A stretch of 64,000 nucleotides of DNA from an uncultured Ilyobacter sp. (GCF_963668085.1 NZ_OY764059.1:1860001-1924000); one strand, 5' to 3'; shown: positions 1 to 8,689, counted from the stretch's first letter. Notes: generated from the letters alone by a model not told the origin. Numbers and translations are program-made.

Positions 1-73
1 TTTCACAGGCCTTGATTTTTGGTTACTTTTCATCAAGGAAAAGTAACGGAACTTTGGGTAAATTCAGTAATTT
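1..73. repeat. Right end of MITE-like dispersed repeat (copy A, cut by window edge)
   Basis: The first 73 bases match the right end of the full copy at 57779-58210 almost base for base. They include a hairpin with 10-bp arms (22-31 and 38-47) and the terminal sequence AAATTCAGTAATTT at 60-73. The rest of this copy lies outside the window. Confidence 0.8.
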
Positions 74-107
74 ATAAGAAGTTCCTTCAATTAGAAACTA
101 GAGTTAA

Positions 108-695
108 TTAATAATTATCAGCTCTGTTATAATGAATTACCTTAGACAGATCTTTTACCTTTTTAGGAGAAATATTAGCATCTGTATAACCTACTGCCAT
201 CATCTCAAATATCTCAAGATACTCAGGAATTCCAAGTAATTCTTTTGTTTTCTTTTCTACTTTTGGATTTCTAAAAGCCGACACCCACATGGAAACTAGA
301 CCTAAACTTGTGGCAGCAAGCTGCATACTCATAAAAGCACTGGCTAGAGTACTAGAAAATGTGAAATTCCACCAGTTATCGTTGTCTTTTACAGAAACAG
401 GACCACGTTCTCTAACTCTAGGATCACCATATAACAGAATGTATACAGGGGCATCTACAAAGCCCTTAGAGGTTTTCCCTTCACCTATTCCATCGATAAG
501 ATACTGGGTCACTTCATTCTTTAAATTTTCATCATCTACCACCACGAATTCCCAGGGCTGGGAATTAAATCCAGAAGGAGACTGTACTCCGACTTTTACA
601 ATCTTTTCGATATCTTCCCTTGAAACTTTTTGATTAGTAAACTTCCTTACAGATCTTCTCTTGGTTGCTATCTCCAATAAATTATCATAGTTCAT
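108..695 (-). CDS. Nitroreductase family protein
   Basis: This 195-residue protein is a member of the FMN-dependent nitroreductase family, which uses NAD(P)H to reduce nitro, quinone or flavin substrates in the cytoplasm. The N-terminal RRSVRKF motif (about residues 13-19) is the family's FMN phosphate-binding signature, followed by a SPSGFNSQPWEF segment that also contacts flavin. Length is normal for the family. An AAAGGAGA ribosome site precedes the ATG. It is divergent from the MarR gene at 1093, and three palindromes of one sequence lie between the two. This suggests that MarR controls it, as in many redox-stress or xenobiotic-sensing pairs. The substrate cannot be read from sequence. 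Confidence 0.9.
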   Translation of the reverse strand: MNYDNLLEIATKRRSVRKFTNQKVSREDIEKIVKVGVQSPSGFNSQPWEFVVVDDENLKNEVTQYLIDGIGEGKTSKGFVDAPVYILLYGDPRVRERGPVSVKDNDNWWNFTFSSTLASAFMSMQLAATSLGLVSMWVSAFRNPKVEKKTKELLGIPEYLEIFEMMAVGYTDANISPKKVKDLSKVIHYNRADNY

Positions 696-751
696 AGTTT
701 TCTCCTTTTCATCTATTAAAATATGTTTGAAATATATAAATTATGCTTTTG

Positions 752-779
752 AATTTTAGTAGACATATCTACTAAAATT
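752..779. promoter_or_regulatory. Probable MarR operator 1
   Basis: Inverted repeat with 12-bp arms AATTTTAGTAGA and TCTACTAAAATT around a 4-bp centre. It lies in the nitroreductase upstream region and shares the TAGTAGAC core with the sites at 807 and 1013. Confidence 0.75.
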
Positions 780-806
780 TGATTATAAACCTATTTTATC
801 ATAAAC

Positions 807-824
807 TAGTAGACATGTCTACTA
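807..824. promoter_or_regulatory. Probable MarR operator 2
   Basis: Perfect 18-bp palindrome TAGTAGACATGTCTACTA between the divergent nitroreductase and marR genes. It has the same half-site as operators 1 and 3. Confidence 0.8.
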
Positions 825-1012
825 ATAAAAACGGGTATATGTTTTAAAACTTTAGATAAATTTGCAAAAATCGAGATACTAATTTAAATCTTATCTTTTA
901 TAAACATTTTTTAAAAATCTTCCCTTCGCAATTATTTTCATATATTCCCACTGTTCATCCCCATTTTTTTCTATTAAAATACATTTGACATAAGCCCATT
1001 ATACTGTTAAAA

Positions 1013-1034
1013 TTTAGTAGACGTGTCTACTAAA
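1013..1034. promoter_or_regulatory. Probable MarR operator 3, with a weaker fourth site
   Basis: The 22-bp inverted repeat has arms TTTAGTAGAC and GTCTACTAAA around GT, about 60 bp upstream of the marR start. A degenerate version of the same motif (TAGTAG..TTTACTA) at 1061-1078 abuts the ribosome site, which would allow autoregulation. Confidence 0.75.
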
Positions 1035-1092
1035 TAAAAAAAGACTCACCTCATCATAAATAGTAGTTAGGTTTACTAAAAAAGGAGGCCCT

Positions 1093-1530
1093 ATGGACAA
1101 ACCTTTAGATAAAATAATGAATGATACAACGAGAGATATAAACAAGTTTTTATCTCATCACATGGATCAGTATTCCCTTGGAAATGGTCAGTTCGGTATA
1201 CTTTATGAAGTTTCAAAGGAGGAAGGAATATCACAAGAAGTTATCGCCCAGAGGAGAAATGTGGGTAAGTCAGCAGTGGCAAAGTCTATAAAAAGGCTTA
1301 TAGAAAACGGATATCTGTACAGGGAAAAAGATGAAATAGATAGGAGAGCCTGGCGTCTATACTGCACTGATAAAGGTAAAAATATGATCCCTATAATAAT
1401 AAACCTTATTGAAATTGTAAAAAAGCTGCTGACCAATGGATCTAGCGAGGAGGAGATAAAAATATTCAGAAAGGTAATCGAAAGGATGAGTCAGAATATA
1501 GAGGAGTATTTTGAGGGTATAGAGGGATAA
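1093..1530 (+). CDS. MarR family transcriptional regulator
   Basis: This 145-residue winged-helix DNA-binding protein is probably a ligand- or redox-responsive repressor dimer. The helix-turn-helix covers about residues 50-90 (SQEVIAQRRNVGKSAVAKSI), followed by the wing with the family's conserved DRR (EIDRRAWRLYCTDKGK). The C-terminal helices are for dimerisation. The AAAGGAGG site five bases before the ATG at 1093 fixes the start. The upstream palindromes are the likely operators, and the divergent nitroreductase is the likely target. The inducing molecule is unknown. Confidence 0.9.
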   Translation: MDKPLDKIMNDTTRDINKFLSHHMDQYSLGNGQFGILYEVSKEEGISQEVIAQRRNVGKSAVAKSIKRLIENGYLYREKDEIDRRAWRLYCTDKGKNMIPIIINLIEIVKKLLTNGSSEEEIKIFRKVIERMSQNIEEYFEGIEG

Positions 1531-1538
1531 ATAAGAAA

Positions 1539-1640
1539 AGCACATAGGATTACCCTATGTGCTAACTAATTTTTACCCGAAACTTATCATTTATTTCTTT
1601 AAAATATACAAATACCAAATTTCAGGTTCATGTACTTCTA
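1539..1640 (-). repeat. Terminator hairpin plus decayed copy of the small-gene end found at 14307-14412
   Basis: The hairpin AGCACATAGG/CCTATGTGCT (1539-1548, 1554-1563) can end marR transcription and also ends a minus-strand unit. The following 75 bp match the sequence at 14335-14412, including the ACCCGAAA and TTTC-GGT arms. Here the minus-strand reading frame is broken by stops and small shifts. It looks like a degenerate duplicate of the small gene described at 14326-14412. Confidence 0.55.
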
Positions 1641-1769
1641 TTTTCATATATTAATTTTATCTGTCTTAGTATTTCCAACTTAGCCTTTTCTTTAAGTTTT
1701 AGGGTATATCATTTTTCATTTTCTTGGTATTTTATAATGATTTACCTGATATCTCTTGTAACCAGTAAT

Positions 1770-2642
1770 TTAGTTTTCAGGAATTCTAATCTCTTGACCA
1801 ACATGGAGATAATCTGGATTTTCTATATTATTTTCTTCAGCTAGTTTTTCCCAAGACATATTATATTTTTGTCCTATTTCAAATAAACTATCCCCTTTTT
1901 TAACAATATAAATAGAAGGAAGTTCTTCCATTGCAGCAGTTTCACTAGTTTCCATCATTTCTGAGGCTTTCTCACTTACTGCTTCTGTCATTTCTGAGGC
2001 TTTCTCACTTACTGCTTCTGTCATTTCAGACGCTTTCTCTCCTACTGCCCCGGTCATTTCTGTTGCTCCTTCTTTCATTTCTGTGGCTTTCTCAGTTACT
2101 ACTCCTGTCATTTCAGACGCTTTCTCTCCTGCTGCCTCGGTCATTTCTGTTGTTCCTTCTTTCATTTCTGTGGCTTTCTCGGTTACTGCTTCTGTCATTT
2201 CAGACGCTTTCTCACTTACTGCCCCGGTCATTTCTGTTGCTCCTTCTTTCATTTCTGAGGCTTTCTCACTTACTGCTCCTGTCATTTCAGACGCTTTCTC
2301 TCCTGCTGCCTCGGTCATTTCTGTTGCTCCTTCTTTCATTTCTGAGGCTTTTTCACTTACTTCTTCTGTCATTTCAGACGCTTTCTCACTTACCGCCCCG
2401 GTCATTTCTGTTGCTCCTTCTTTCATTTCTGAGGCTTTTTCACTTACTTCTTCTGTCATTTCAGACGCTTTCTCACTTACCGCCCCGGTCATTTCTGTTG
2501 CTCCTTCTTTAATTTCTGAGGCTTTCTCACTCACTGCTTCTGTAACCACAGGCATATTTTCTGTTGCGGTCTCTTCTTTAGGTTTTTTATCACCACATGC
2601 CAGTATTGAAAGGACAGCTAATAATATTAATAATTTTTTCAT
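1770..2642 (-). CDS. LysM lipoprotein with 29-residue coiled-coil repeats
   Basis: This 290-residue exported lipoprotein has a hydrophobic signal peptide ending in ILAC, with Cys16 as the lipidation site. Residues 46-190 are five consecutive 29-residue repeats (7+11+11), each beginning EGATEMT or a close variant and rich in EKASEM; degenerate units continue to about residue 230. The composition (Glu, Lys, Ala, Ser, Met) predicts a long amphipathic, hendecad-type helix. A LysM domain covers about 244-288 (IVKKGDSLFEIGQKYNMSWEKL), which binds peptidoglycan glycan strands. It is probably a rod linking a lipid-anchored end to the cell wall. It is preceded by a good AGGAGG site and is transcribed alone. 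The exact function is unknown. Confidence 0.85.
   Translation of the reverse strand: MKKLLILLAVLSILACGDKKPKEETATENMPVVTEAVSEKASEIKEGATEMTGAVSEKASEMTEEVSEKASEMKEGATEMTGAVSEKASEMTEEVSEKASEMKEGATEMTEAAGEKASEMTGAVSEKASEMKEGATEMTGAVSEKASEMTEAVTEKATEMKEGTTEMTEAAGEKASEMTGVVTEKATEMKEGATEMTGAVGEKASEMTEAVSEKASEMTEAVSEKASEMMETSETAAMEELPSIYIVKKGDSLFEIGQKYNMSWEKLAEENNIENPDYLHVGQEIRIPEN
2073..2507. repeat. Five tandem 87-bp coding repeats
   Basis: Units recur exactly every 87 bp (for example CGGTCATTTC at 2051, 2138 and 2225). They encode the 29-residue repeats of the LysM lipoprotein. Near-identical units imply recent expansion or gene conversion, and the copy number is likely to vary between strains. 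Confidence 0.9.
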
Positions 2643-3520
2643 AAAAAGTCCTCCTTATTGACATAACCTCTATAATATTTAGATTACATTTTAGATGGCG
2701 ACCTTATTTTCTTTATGCAAACAATTAATAATTCCCAAATCTTCGATATTTTTCCCGGTTCATTTAGAATATATTTTTAAAGCATCGTCGCCTTTTGTCC
2801 GTTTCTATGCAATTCACAATTAAATAGTAACATTTGAGCTAATTCTAATTTCAATCCCTCCTTAATATTATTTCCGAACTGATAACTATTTGCCAATAAT
2901 CTCTACACCAAACCAAATAAACAGATAAAATCAATTTTAAGTATCTCAATATATATTTACAAGTCAGTATTAAAAAACCCTTTTTTATCATTACTCATGT
3001 AGTTAAAGGATCTCCAGAAGTTATTGTATGCCTATCCAAGAACTTTCTTGGTGCCCAATAAGTTTAAGAATGAATTGAATAAATTCTAGTATATTTTTAA
3101 GGTTATTTTTCATATTTATGCTCTCCTGAAGTTGTTATTTTAAGAGTGTTTTAACGTATAATTAAAAAGGTAGCAACTTTGGTTATATAATTCATTATTT
3201 CATCAAAAATTTTAAATCCTCTGACAAATTGTCTTTTTCATGGTACACTCTCTGCATTTTGAATTTTGAAGCCCATCCATTTTAACTTCCCAGTAAATAT
3301 TTCCGAATCAAATTTTTTATATCCTTTAATTCCACAATCAAGAACAGTTGTTTAACTTTTCTTTTTTTTTTCAAAAGTAGTAAATTTTTAAGATTTAAGT
3401 TAAAATGAATATGTAAAATAGTGATTAGTTGTAGATAATTTTATCAGTAATTTAAAAAAATAAAAAATAGATTTATGTAAAATTTTTAAATCTATATTAA
3501 ATCATTAGGAGGAAGTATTT
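2643..3520. other. Gene-free AT-rich gap
   Basis: This stretch of about 880 bp has no convincing coding region on either strand. Minus-strand fragments near 3140-3350 read like pieces of a protein but are too broken to assign. The last 15 bp hold the ribosome site of the next gene. Confidence 0.6.
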
Positions 3521-3799
3521 ATGCAAGGGAAAATTGTAGTAACTGTAATCGGAAATGACAAAGTTGGAATTGTAGCCGGAGTAACTAAAAAACTTCAAGA
3601 TTTAGATGCCAATATTGTTGATATCTCTCAAACTATTTTTGAAAATGAGATATTTGCAATGATTATGCTTGTTAACGTGGAAAAATTCAAAGGAAACTTT
3701 GACGAGATGAAAAAAGAATTATCTCCTTTAGAAGAAAAATTAGGCGTTAAAATTTATGTTCAACACGAAGATATTTTTAAAGCAATGCACAGAATTTAA
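3521..3799 (+). CDS. ACT domain protein (UPF0237)
   Basis: This 92-residue protein is a single ACT domain from about residue 5 (KIVVTVIGNDKVGIVAGVTK) to residue 78, with the beta-alpha-beta-beta-alpha-beta pattern and the conserved glycine-rich D-x-x-G-I turn. Free-standing ACT proteins bind amino acids or other small ligands and act in regulation. It sits 95 bp upstream of the UPF0210 gene in the same direction, a pairing that is widespread in Firmicutes and Fusobacteria and suggests the two work together. A strong AGGAGGAAG site precedes the start. The ligand is unknown. Confidence 0.9.
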   Translation: MQGKIVVTVIGNDKVGIVAGVTKKLQDLDANIVDISQTIFENEIFAMIMLVNVEKFKGNFDEMKKELSPLEEKLGVKIYVQHEDIFKAMHRI

Positions 3800-3894
3800 T
3801 TGGTAATTGAAAATCTGCAATTGATAATTTTAAAAATAAAATTGTTTTAATTTTCCATTGTCAATTATTACTTTAATTTTTTAGGAGGAATGTA

Positions 3895-5259
3895 ATGCAC
3901 ATAGTAGCAAATGAAATATTGGAAACTATTCAAATGGTTGATATGCAAAACCTTGATGTAAGAACAGTTACAATGGGAATCAGCCTTTTGGACTGTATAG
4001 ACAGAGACCACAAAGTAACATGTGAAAATATCTATAACAAAATCATAAAATATGGAAGAAACTTAGTTGAAATAGCTGATAAAGTAGCTGCAAAATATGG
4101 TGTACCTATTGTTAACAAAAGGGTATCTGTTACTCCAATCGCTGTAATCGGAGGAGCTACAGATGCAGAGGACTATACTTGTTTTGCTGAAGCACTTGAT
4201 AAGGCTGCAAAAGAGATTGGAATTGACTTTATAGGTGGATTTAGTGCCCTTGTAGAAAAAGGATTTACTCCTGCAGATAAAAAACTTATTGCATCTATCC
4301 CAAAAGCTCTTAGCACGACGGACAGAGTATGTTCATCTGTAAATGTCGGTTCGACTAAAGCGGGAATCAACTTAGATGCAGTTGGGATGATGGGGAAAAC
4401 TGTTAAAGAGTTAGCTGAATTATCAAAAGACACTGACGGTTTAGCGGCAGCTAAATTTGTAGTTTTTACAAATGCTGTAAGTGATAATCCATTTATGGCT
4501 GGAGCTTTCCATGGTGTTGGAGAAGCTGAAATCATTCTTAACCTCGGTATAAGTGGACCAGGAGTTGTGAGGGCGGCCCTTGCAAAAGTTGATAAAAAAG
4601 CTCCTATTGATGAAATAACTGAAACTATTAAAAAAGTAAGTTTCAAAATTACTAGAATGGGAGAATTAGTAGGTAAAGAAGTTGCAAAAGAATTAGGAAT
4701 AGATTTCGGTATAGTTGACTTATCATTGGCACCGACTCCTGCTGTTGGAGATAGTGTTGGCAATATATTAGAAGAATTTGGTCTTGAATCTGTAGGAGCT
4801 TATGGTACTACTCTTTCTCTGGCAATCCTTAATGATGCTGTGAAAAAAGGAGGAGCTATGGCTGCTACAAGAGTCGGAGGACTTACTGGGGCATTCATCC
4901 CTGTCAGTGAAGATCAAGGAATGATTGCTGCTACAAGTAAAGGATATTTAACACTTGAAAAGCTTGAAGCAATGACATGTGTTTGTTCTGTAGGTCTTGA
5001 TATGATTGCTATTCCAGGAGAAACTCCTGACTATGTAATCTCAGGAATTATCGGTGACGAAATGGCAATAGGTATGGTTAACAGCAAAACAACGGCTGTA
5101 AGAGTTATTCCTGTACCCGGTAAAACTGTTGGAGACAGAGTTGTATTTGGAGGACTTCTTGGTGAAGCTGACATTATGCCGGTTAACTCATTAAACTGCT
5201 CTACATTAATCAACAGAGGTGGAAAAGTTGCGCCTCCTATTCAAGCTATGAAAAACTAG
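3895..5259 (+). CDS. PFL family protein UPF0210 (DUF711)
   Basis: This 454-residue protein has the length and sequence of the UPF0210/DUF711 family, which is structurally related to pyruvate formate-lyase-type barrel proteins but has no settled reaction. The whole chain is conserved-looking, with glycine-rich stretches ([25 protein letters not shown]). The TTAGGAGGAATGTA ribosome site sets the start. It is cotranscribed with the ACT protein upstream and ends before a strong intrinsic terminator at 5351. The function is unknown and should not be taken as formate lyase: the glycyl-radical motif is not evident. Confidence 0.9.
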   Translation: MHIVANEILETIQMVDMQNLDVRTVTMGISLLDCIDRDHKVTCENIYNKIIKYGRNLVEIADKVAAKYGVPIVNKRVSVTPIAVIGGATDAEDYTCFAEALDKAAKEIGIDFIGGFSALVEKGFTPADKKLIASIPKALSTTDRVCSSVNVGSTKAGINLDAVGMMGKTVKELAELSKDTDGLAAAKFVVFTNAVSDNPFMAGAFHGVGEAEIILNLGISGPGVVRAALAKVDKKAPIDEITETIKKVSFKITRMGELVGKEVAKELGIDFGIVDLSLAPTPAVGDSVGNILEEFGLESVGAYGTTLSLAILNDAVKKGGAMAATRVGGLTGAFIPVSEDQGMIAATSKGYLTLEKLEAMTCVCSVGLDMIAIPGETPDYVISGIIGDEMAIGMVNSKTTAVRVIPVPGKTVGDRVVFGGLLGEADIMPVNSLNCSTLINRGGKVAPPIQAMKN

Positions 5260-5350
5260 TGAGAGAAGTAGTAAGTAGAAGATAGTAAAAATCTGAAAAT
5301 GTAGAGTCAAAAGATATTTTTACCGCGAATTAATGCTGATAAAAATTTTA

Positions 5351-5390
5351 AAAGGACGTTCGTTTAACTAAACTGAACGTCCTTTCTTTT
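5351..5390 (+). terminator. Intrinsic terminator after the ACT/UPF0210 operon
   Basis: The stem AAAGGACGTTC/GAACGTCCTTT (5351-5361, 5375-5385) is followed by a T-rich tail. Confidence 0.85.
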
Positions 5391-5500
5391 ATTCTTCCAA
5401 TTTTTCTTTAAAACCTAATTTTCTTAAGAAAATAGGATTTCTGTCATGGAAGGGACTAAGGATATTATTTTTCTTATCCCCTATACTTTTAACTGAATTC

Positions 5501-5553
5501 ATAGGGTGTTGCAAAGTTGCTAAAAATTATACCGTACTTTTGCAACACCCTAT
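5501..5553. repeat. Perfect 15-bp inverted repeat resembling insertion-sequence ends
   Basis: Arms ATAGGGTGTTGCAAA (5501-5515) and TTTGCAACACCCTAT (5539-5553) enclose 23 bp with no gene. The TGTTGCAAA core resembles the termini of IS6-like and some other transposons. It lies just upstream of a broken MFS gene. It could be two abutted element ends or a terminator-like palindrome. Confidence 0.5.
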
Positions 5554-5655
5554 TTAGAAAAGAATATAAACTTTATTACATATTGGTTATCTTGTACGGT
5601 GTCCAAAAGCAGATTATGTTAGTTTATGGCTTTATTGCCCCTAGGTATTAATTGA

Positions 5656-6141
5656 AATCTTGGGGAAAAAGCAGACACCTTGGCTCTTTTATCAATTGGA
5701 GGAGCCTTTATCGGGATTTTCTTTATTCCAGCCTTGGGACGATGGCTGGACAGGTTCGGCGTCAAGAAATTATTATATGCCGACGGAATCTCTTTTGTGG
5801 TAGTCTGCCTATTATTTGGATTATTGACGACAGGTTATGTTTCCGGTGCACTGGCAACGACAGGATGGCCCGTGTTGTTAGGATATTTCATGGTAATTAT
5901 TGATAAAATGTCCACCCAGATGAGTTTCATCAGGACGGTGTACCTGAAAAATATAGCAATTGATTCTTCAGAGGTTATCCCATCTCTTTCCTTGGGTATG
6001 AGCATGGATCACTTTGTATCCATTACCTGCGCTATCTTGAGTGGTCTTGCCTGGGGACTCTGGGGCCCTTAATATATATTCTATTTCGCAGCATCTATCT
6101 CCCTTGGGAATATTTATGGTGCTCACAAAGTAAATCTATAA
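5656..6141 (+). pseudogene. MFS transporter fragment, 5' truncated with internal stop
   Basis: The frame encodes part of a major facilitator transporter. The segment with ALGRWLDRFGVKKLLYADG is a typical loop 2-3 motif, followed by several membrane helices. The N-terminal helices are missing, since the frame is closed by a stop at 5653. The frame also has an in-frame TAA at 6070-6072, after GLWGP, yet the reading continues as an MFS-like helix (YIFYFAASISLG) to a second stop at 6139-6141. Both ends are damaged and no ribosome site is present, so this is a relic. It neighbours the IS-end-like palindrome at 5501-5553, which suggests deletion by a mobile element. Confidence 0.75.
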
Positions 6142-6191
6142 ATAGCCCATAGTATGGAAAAACTCTTCTCAAAGGGAACTGAAATTTTACC

Positions 6192-6220
6192 TTGACATTT
6201 AAATTTAAAAATTATAGAAT
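6192..6220 (+). promoter_or_regulatory. Promoter of the SAM riboswitch-metY transcript
   Basis: TTGACA (6192-6197), a 17-bp spacer and TAGAAT (6215-6220). Initiation near 6227 would place the riboswitch at the very start of the RNA. Confidence 0.75.
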
Positions 6221-6239
6221 CACTATAATCAAATATTTT

Positions 6240-6375
6240 CTTATCTAGAGAGGGGGAGGGATTGATCCTTTGACACCTCCGCAACCTACTTTTATGGTTT
6301 GTGCTAAATAGATAAGGGGGGATAAATAAAGCAGTCTCTTGCATAAAATGACCTCATATTTGGGGTCTTTTTTTT
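6240..6375 (+). promoter_or_regulatory. SAM-I (S-box) riboswitch with terminator
   Basis: The P1 strands CTTATC (6240-6245) and GATAAG (6311-6316) close an aptamer with the SAM-I landmarks: AGAG..GGGAGGGA, the GACACCTCCGCAACC junction, and GTGCTAA before P1. The expression platform ends in a terminator hairpin (GACCTC/GGGGTC, 6350-6367) with an eight-T tail, about 40 bp before metY. In this class S-adenosylmethionine binding favours termination, so metY is expected to be expressed when methionine/SAM is low. Confidence 0.9.
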
Positions 6376-6413
6376 ATAAAAAATTTTAATAATCGTTTAT
6401 GGAGGTAAAATAT

Positions 6414-7691
6414 ATGAGTAAAGAAAAATGGTCTCTGGAAACCAAAGCTGTTCAGTGTGGATGGCAGCCGAAAAACGGCGAACCCCGTGTACTGCCTATT
6501 TATCAGAGTACAACTTATAAATATGATACTGCTGCTGAAGTAGCAAAACTTTTTGATCTGGAAGCTGAGGGTCATATGTATTCTAGAATAAGTAATCCAA
6601 CTTGTGATGCCTTCGAAAAAAAAGTGGCTGCCTTGGAAGGCGGAGTGGGAGCTTTGGCTACCTCTTCTGGGCAGACTGCATCTACAGTCGCCATAACAAA
6701 TGTTGCTTCATCAGGCGATCACTTCATAGCAGCAGGAGCTCTCTACGGAGGGACTGTGGCTCTATTTACAAATACCTTGAAAAAGATGGGGATAGAAGCG
6801 ACTTTAGTTGATTCAGAGCTTCCATTGGAAGAACTAAAAAAATATTTTAAACCCAATACAAAGGCCATCTTTGCAGAAACCATAGCCAACCCTGCAATGG
6901 ATATCCTGGATTTTGAAAAATTATCAACTCTGGCAAAAGAGATGGGAGTACCTCTAATCGTAGACAACACCTTTGCCACTCCATACCTGTGCCAGCCTCT
7001 AAAACTTGGTGCAGATATCGTCGTACACTCTTCTACAAAATATATTGACGGCCATGCCACCAGTGTTGGCGGTGTGATAGTTGATGGTGGAACTTTTGAC
7101 TGGAGCAACGGAAAATTTCCAGAATTTACCGAGCCCGACAGAAGTTATCACGGTGTAGTCTATACTCGTGAATTTGGAAATCTGGCTTTTATCGTAAAGG
7201 CCAGAGTTCAGTGGATTCGTGACTTAGGATCATATATGAGCCCGATGAACGCTTTCCTGTCAAACTTAGGACTGGAAACTCTTCATGTGAGAATGGACAG
7301 ACATTGTGAAAACGCCCTAAAACTTGCAGAATTTCTTGAAGCTCACCCTAAGGTAAGCTGGGTAAAATACCCTGGACTTGAAAGCCACAAACACTTCCAG
7401 CGTGCACAAAAATATCTAAAAGGATGCAGCGGGGTACTTACTTTTGGTGTAAAAGGCGGATCCCAAGAGGGAGAAAAATTAATGAACAGCCTGGAATTGG
7501 CCGCAATTGTAGTGCATGTTGCCGATGTCCGTACAAGTGTTCTTCATCCAGCCAGCATGACCCATAGACAGCTCTCTGCAGAAGAACAGATTGCCGCAGG
7601 AGTAAGCCCTGACCTTATCAGAGTTTCAGTGGGTATTGAAAATATCAAAGATATTATTAGTGATTTCAATCAAGCCTTGGAAAAAATATAG
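6414..7691 (+). CDS. metY: O-acetylhomoserine sulfhydrylase / aminocarboxypropyltransferase
   Basis: This 425-residue PLP enzyme of the Cys/Met metabolism family probably joins O-acetyl-L-homoserine and sulfide (or methanethiol) to give homocysteine (or methionine). Family marks are YSRISNPT near residue 55-65, ALATSSGQTAS in the cofactor pocket, the PLP-lysine motif HSSTKY near 205-210, and a C-terminal RVSVGIE. An in-frame ATG at 6399 overlaps the GGAGG ribosome site, so the ATG at 6414 is the start. The SAM-I riboswitch directly upstream independently supports a methionine role. Methionine gamma-lyase is a less likely alternative. Confidence 0.9.
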   Translation: MSKEKWSLETKAVQCGWQPKNGEPRVLPIYQSTTYKYDTAAEVAKLFDLEAEGHMYSRISNPTCDAFEKKVAALEGGVGALATSSGQTASTVAITNVASSGDHFIAAGALYGGTVALFTNTLKKMGIEATLVDSELPLEELKKYFKPNTKAIFAETIANPAMDILDFEKLSTLAKEMGVPLIVDNTFATPYLCQPLKLGADIVVHSSTKYIDGHATSVGGVIVDGGTFDWSNGKFPEFTEPDRSYHGVVYTREFGNLAFIVKARVQWIRDLGSYMSPMNAFLSNLGLETLHVRMDRHCENALKLAEFLEAHPKVSWVKYPGLESHKHFQRAQKYLKGCSGVLTFGVKGGSQEGEKLMNSLELAAIVVHVADVRTSVLHPASMTHRQLSAEEQIAAGVSPDLIRVSVGIENIKDIISDFNQALEKI

Positions 7692-7699
7692 TAAATTAT

Positions 7700-7732
7700 A
7701 AACAGCCGGGAATTTAATTCCAGGCTGTTTAT
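7700..7732 (+). terminator. metY terminator
   Basis: The stem AAACAGCC/GGCTGTTT (7700-7707, 7723-7730) lies 9 bp after the stop codon. Confidence 0.75.
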
Positions 7733-7871
7733 TTATTATTAATAAAATAATATCTTAGTTTTTTCAAGCTTTTAGTAAACCATTGATTTCTTCTAAAATT
7801 TAATATTCTTTATTTAGAATACAAAGTTTTAATTTTGGTTTTATGTCACAATTCATTGAAACTTTTCATGC

Positions 7872-8435
7872 TTATTTTTCATACCACTGGGCAAACTTTT
7901 TTATGGCCGAGTCCTCTTTTAATGTCTGATATTTTGCAAAATCATCTTCTGAAAACTCAGCTAAAGTTTTATCAAAGTTTTTCGGAATAAAGACATACCA
8001 TAAATCAGACCATTTTTTATGGGAATCTTTCCCTCTGATACTTTTAGATAAAGTCCCAGAGGATTTACTTTCAAAAAATTCCATATGGCTGCCATCATAA
8101 AAAACAAGACAAGACCTAAATTCACATTCTTGTTCCGTTTTATCTTCCATTAACTTCAGGATTCCTTCTACTCCAATGGTATCCAAAGCATGATTGACAT
8201 AGGCTCTGGGAAAACCATTTAGGGATTTTATAAAAAACCCGGCATCCAATGCTATACACGGTTCATTAACTATATTATATGCTTGAATTACTTTTTCCTT
8301 TGCTATTTTTCGGATATCGTCAGACCTAGGTTCTATAAGTTCTGCATTATAAGGAATAAGTTTAGTAGTATTAAGATATTCCTGTGCTGAGGCTATTTTA
8401 CCTTTATTGGTAGTAACAAAAACAATTTCTTTCAT
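7872..8435 (-). CDS. RdgB/HAM1-like non-canonical purine NTP pyrophosphatase
   Basis: This 187-residue protein starts MKEIVFVTTNKGK, the nucleotide-binding opening of the ITPase/HAM1 family, which hydrolyses dITP and XTP to monophosphates and keeps deaminated purines out of DNA. It also has the family's acidic turn (ALDAGFFIKSLNGFPRAYV). The usual SHR signature and GxDPxF segment are altered, so this is a divergent member and its substrate is less sure. An upstream in-frame TTG exists, but the GGAGGG site supports the ATG at 8435. It stands alone between the metY terminator and the PLP-lyase/ridA operon. Confidence 0.75.
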   Translation of the reverse strand: MKEIVFVTTNKGKIASAQEYLNTTKLIPYNAELIEPRSDDIRKIAKEKVIQAYNIVNEPCIALDAGFFIKSLNGFPRAYVNHALDTIGVEGILKLMEDKTEQECEFRSCLVFYDGSHMEFFESKSSGTLSKSIRGKDSHKKWSDLWYVFIPKNFDKTLAEFSEDDFAKYQTLKEDSAIKKFAQWYEK

Positions 8436-8689
8436 AATCAAACCCTCCAATCCATAACTTATTGTAGCATAAGAATAATAAATTTATTTCCATAGTAGAT
8501 TTTATCAAATCTAAAAAGCATTCTCATTTTTAATAAGATTTAATTTTAAGAGTTCTCCAACTAATTTTTTTTTCTTTTATTCTCACGGAGTAGATTTTTA
8601 CAATTTATTTTCATAAAAAAATCCAGAAAAAATGTCATAGAATTCTAGATTATTTATGAAAGGTTACACTAGTTCTGGGATAGACACAA

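Noticed and set aside
2051-2520. Possible CRISPR array
   Set aside because: The 87-bp period is exact, in frame and without unique spacers between short repeats, so it is a protein-coding tandem repeat.
2063-2661. Long plus-strand reading frames opposite the LysM lipoprotein
   Set aside because: They are the antisense of the 87-bp repeats. The lack of stops reflects repeat composition; they have no ribosome site and a low-complexity product.
2900-3350. Possible transposase remnant on the minus strand
   Set aside because: Fragments between stops look protein-like, but no catalytic motif or family pattern could be placed.
3800-3894. Imperfect inverted repeat between the ACT and UPF0210 genes as a terminator
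   Set aside because: The arms are AT-only and mismatched with no T-tail. The two genes are more likely cotranscribed.
4173-4763. Long minus-strand frame inside the UPF0210 gene
   Set aside because: It lies wholly antisense to a well-supported gene, with no ribosome site and no recognisable domain.
6399-6413. Upstream ATG for metY
   Set aside because: It overlaps the GGAGG ribosome site that serves the ATG at 6414.
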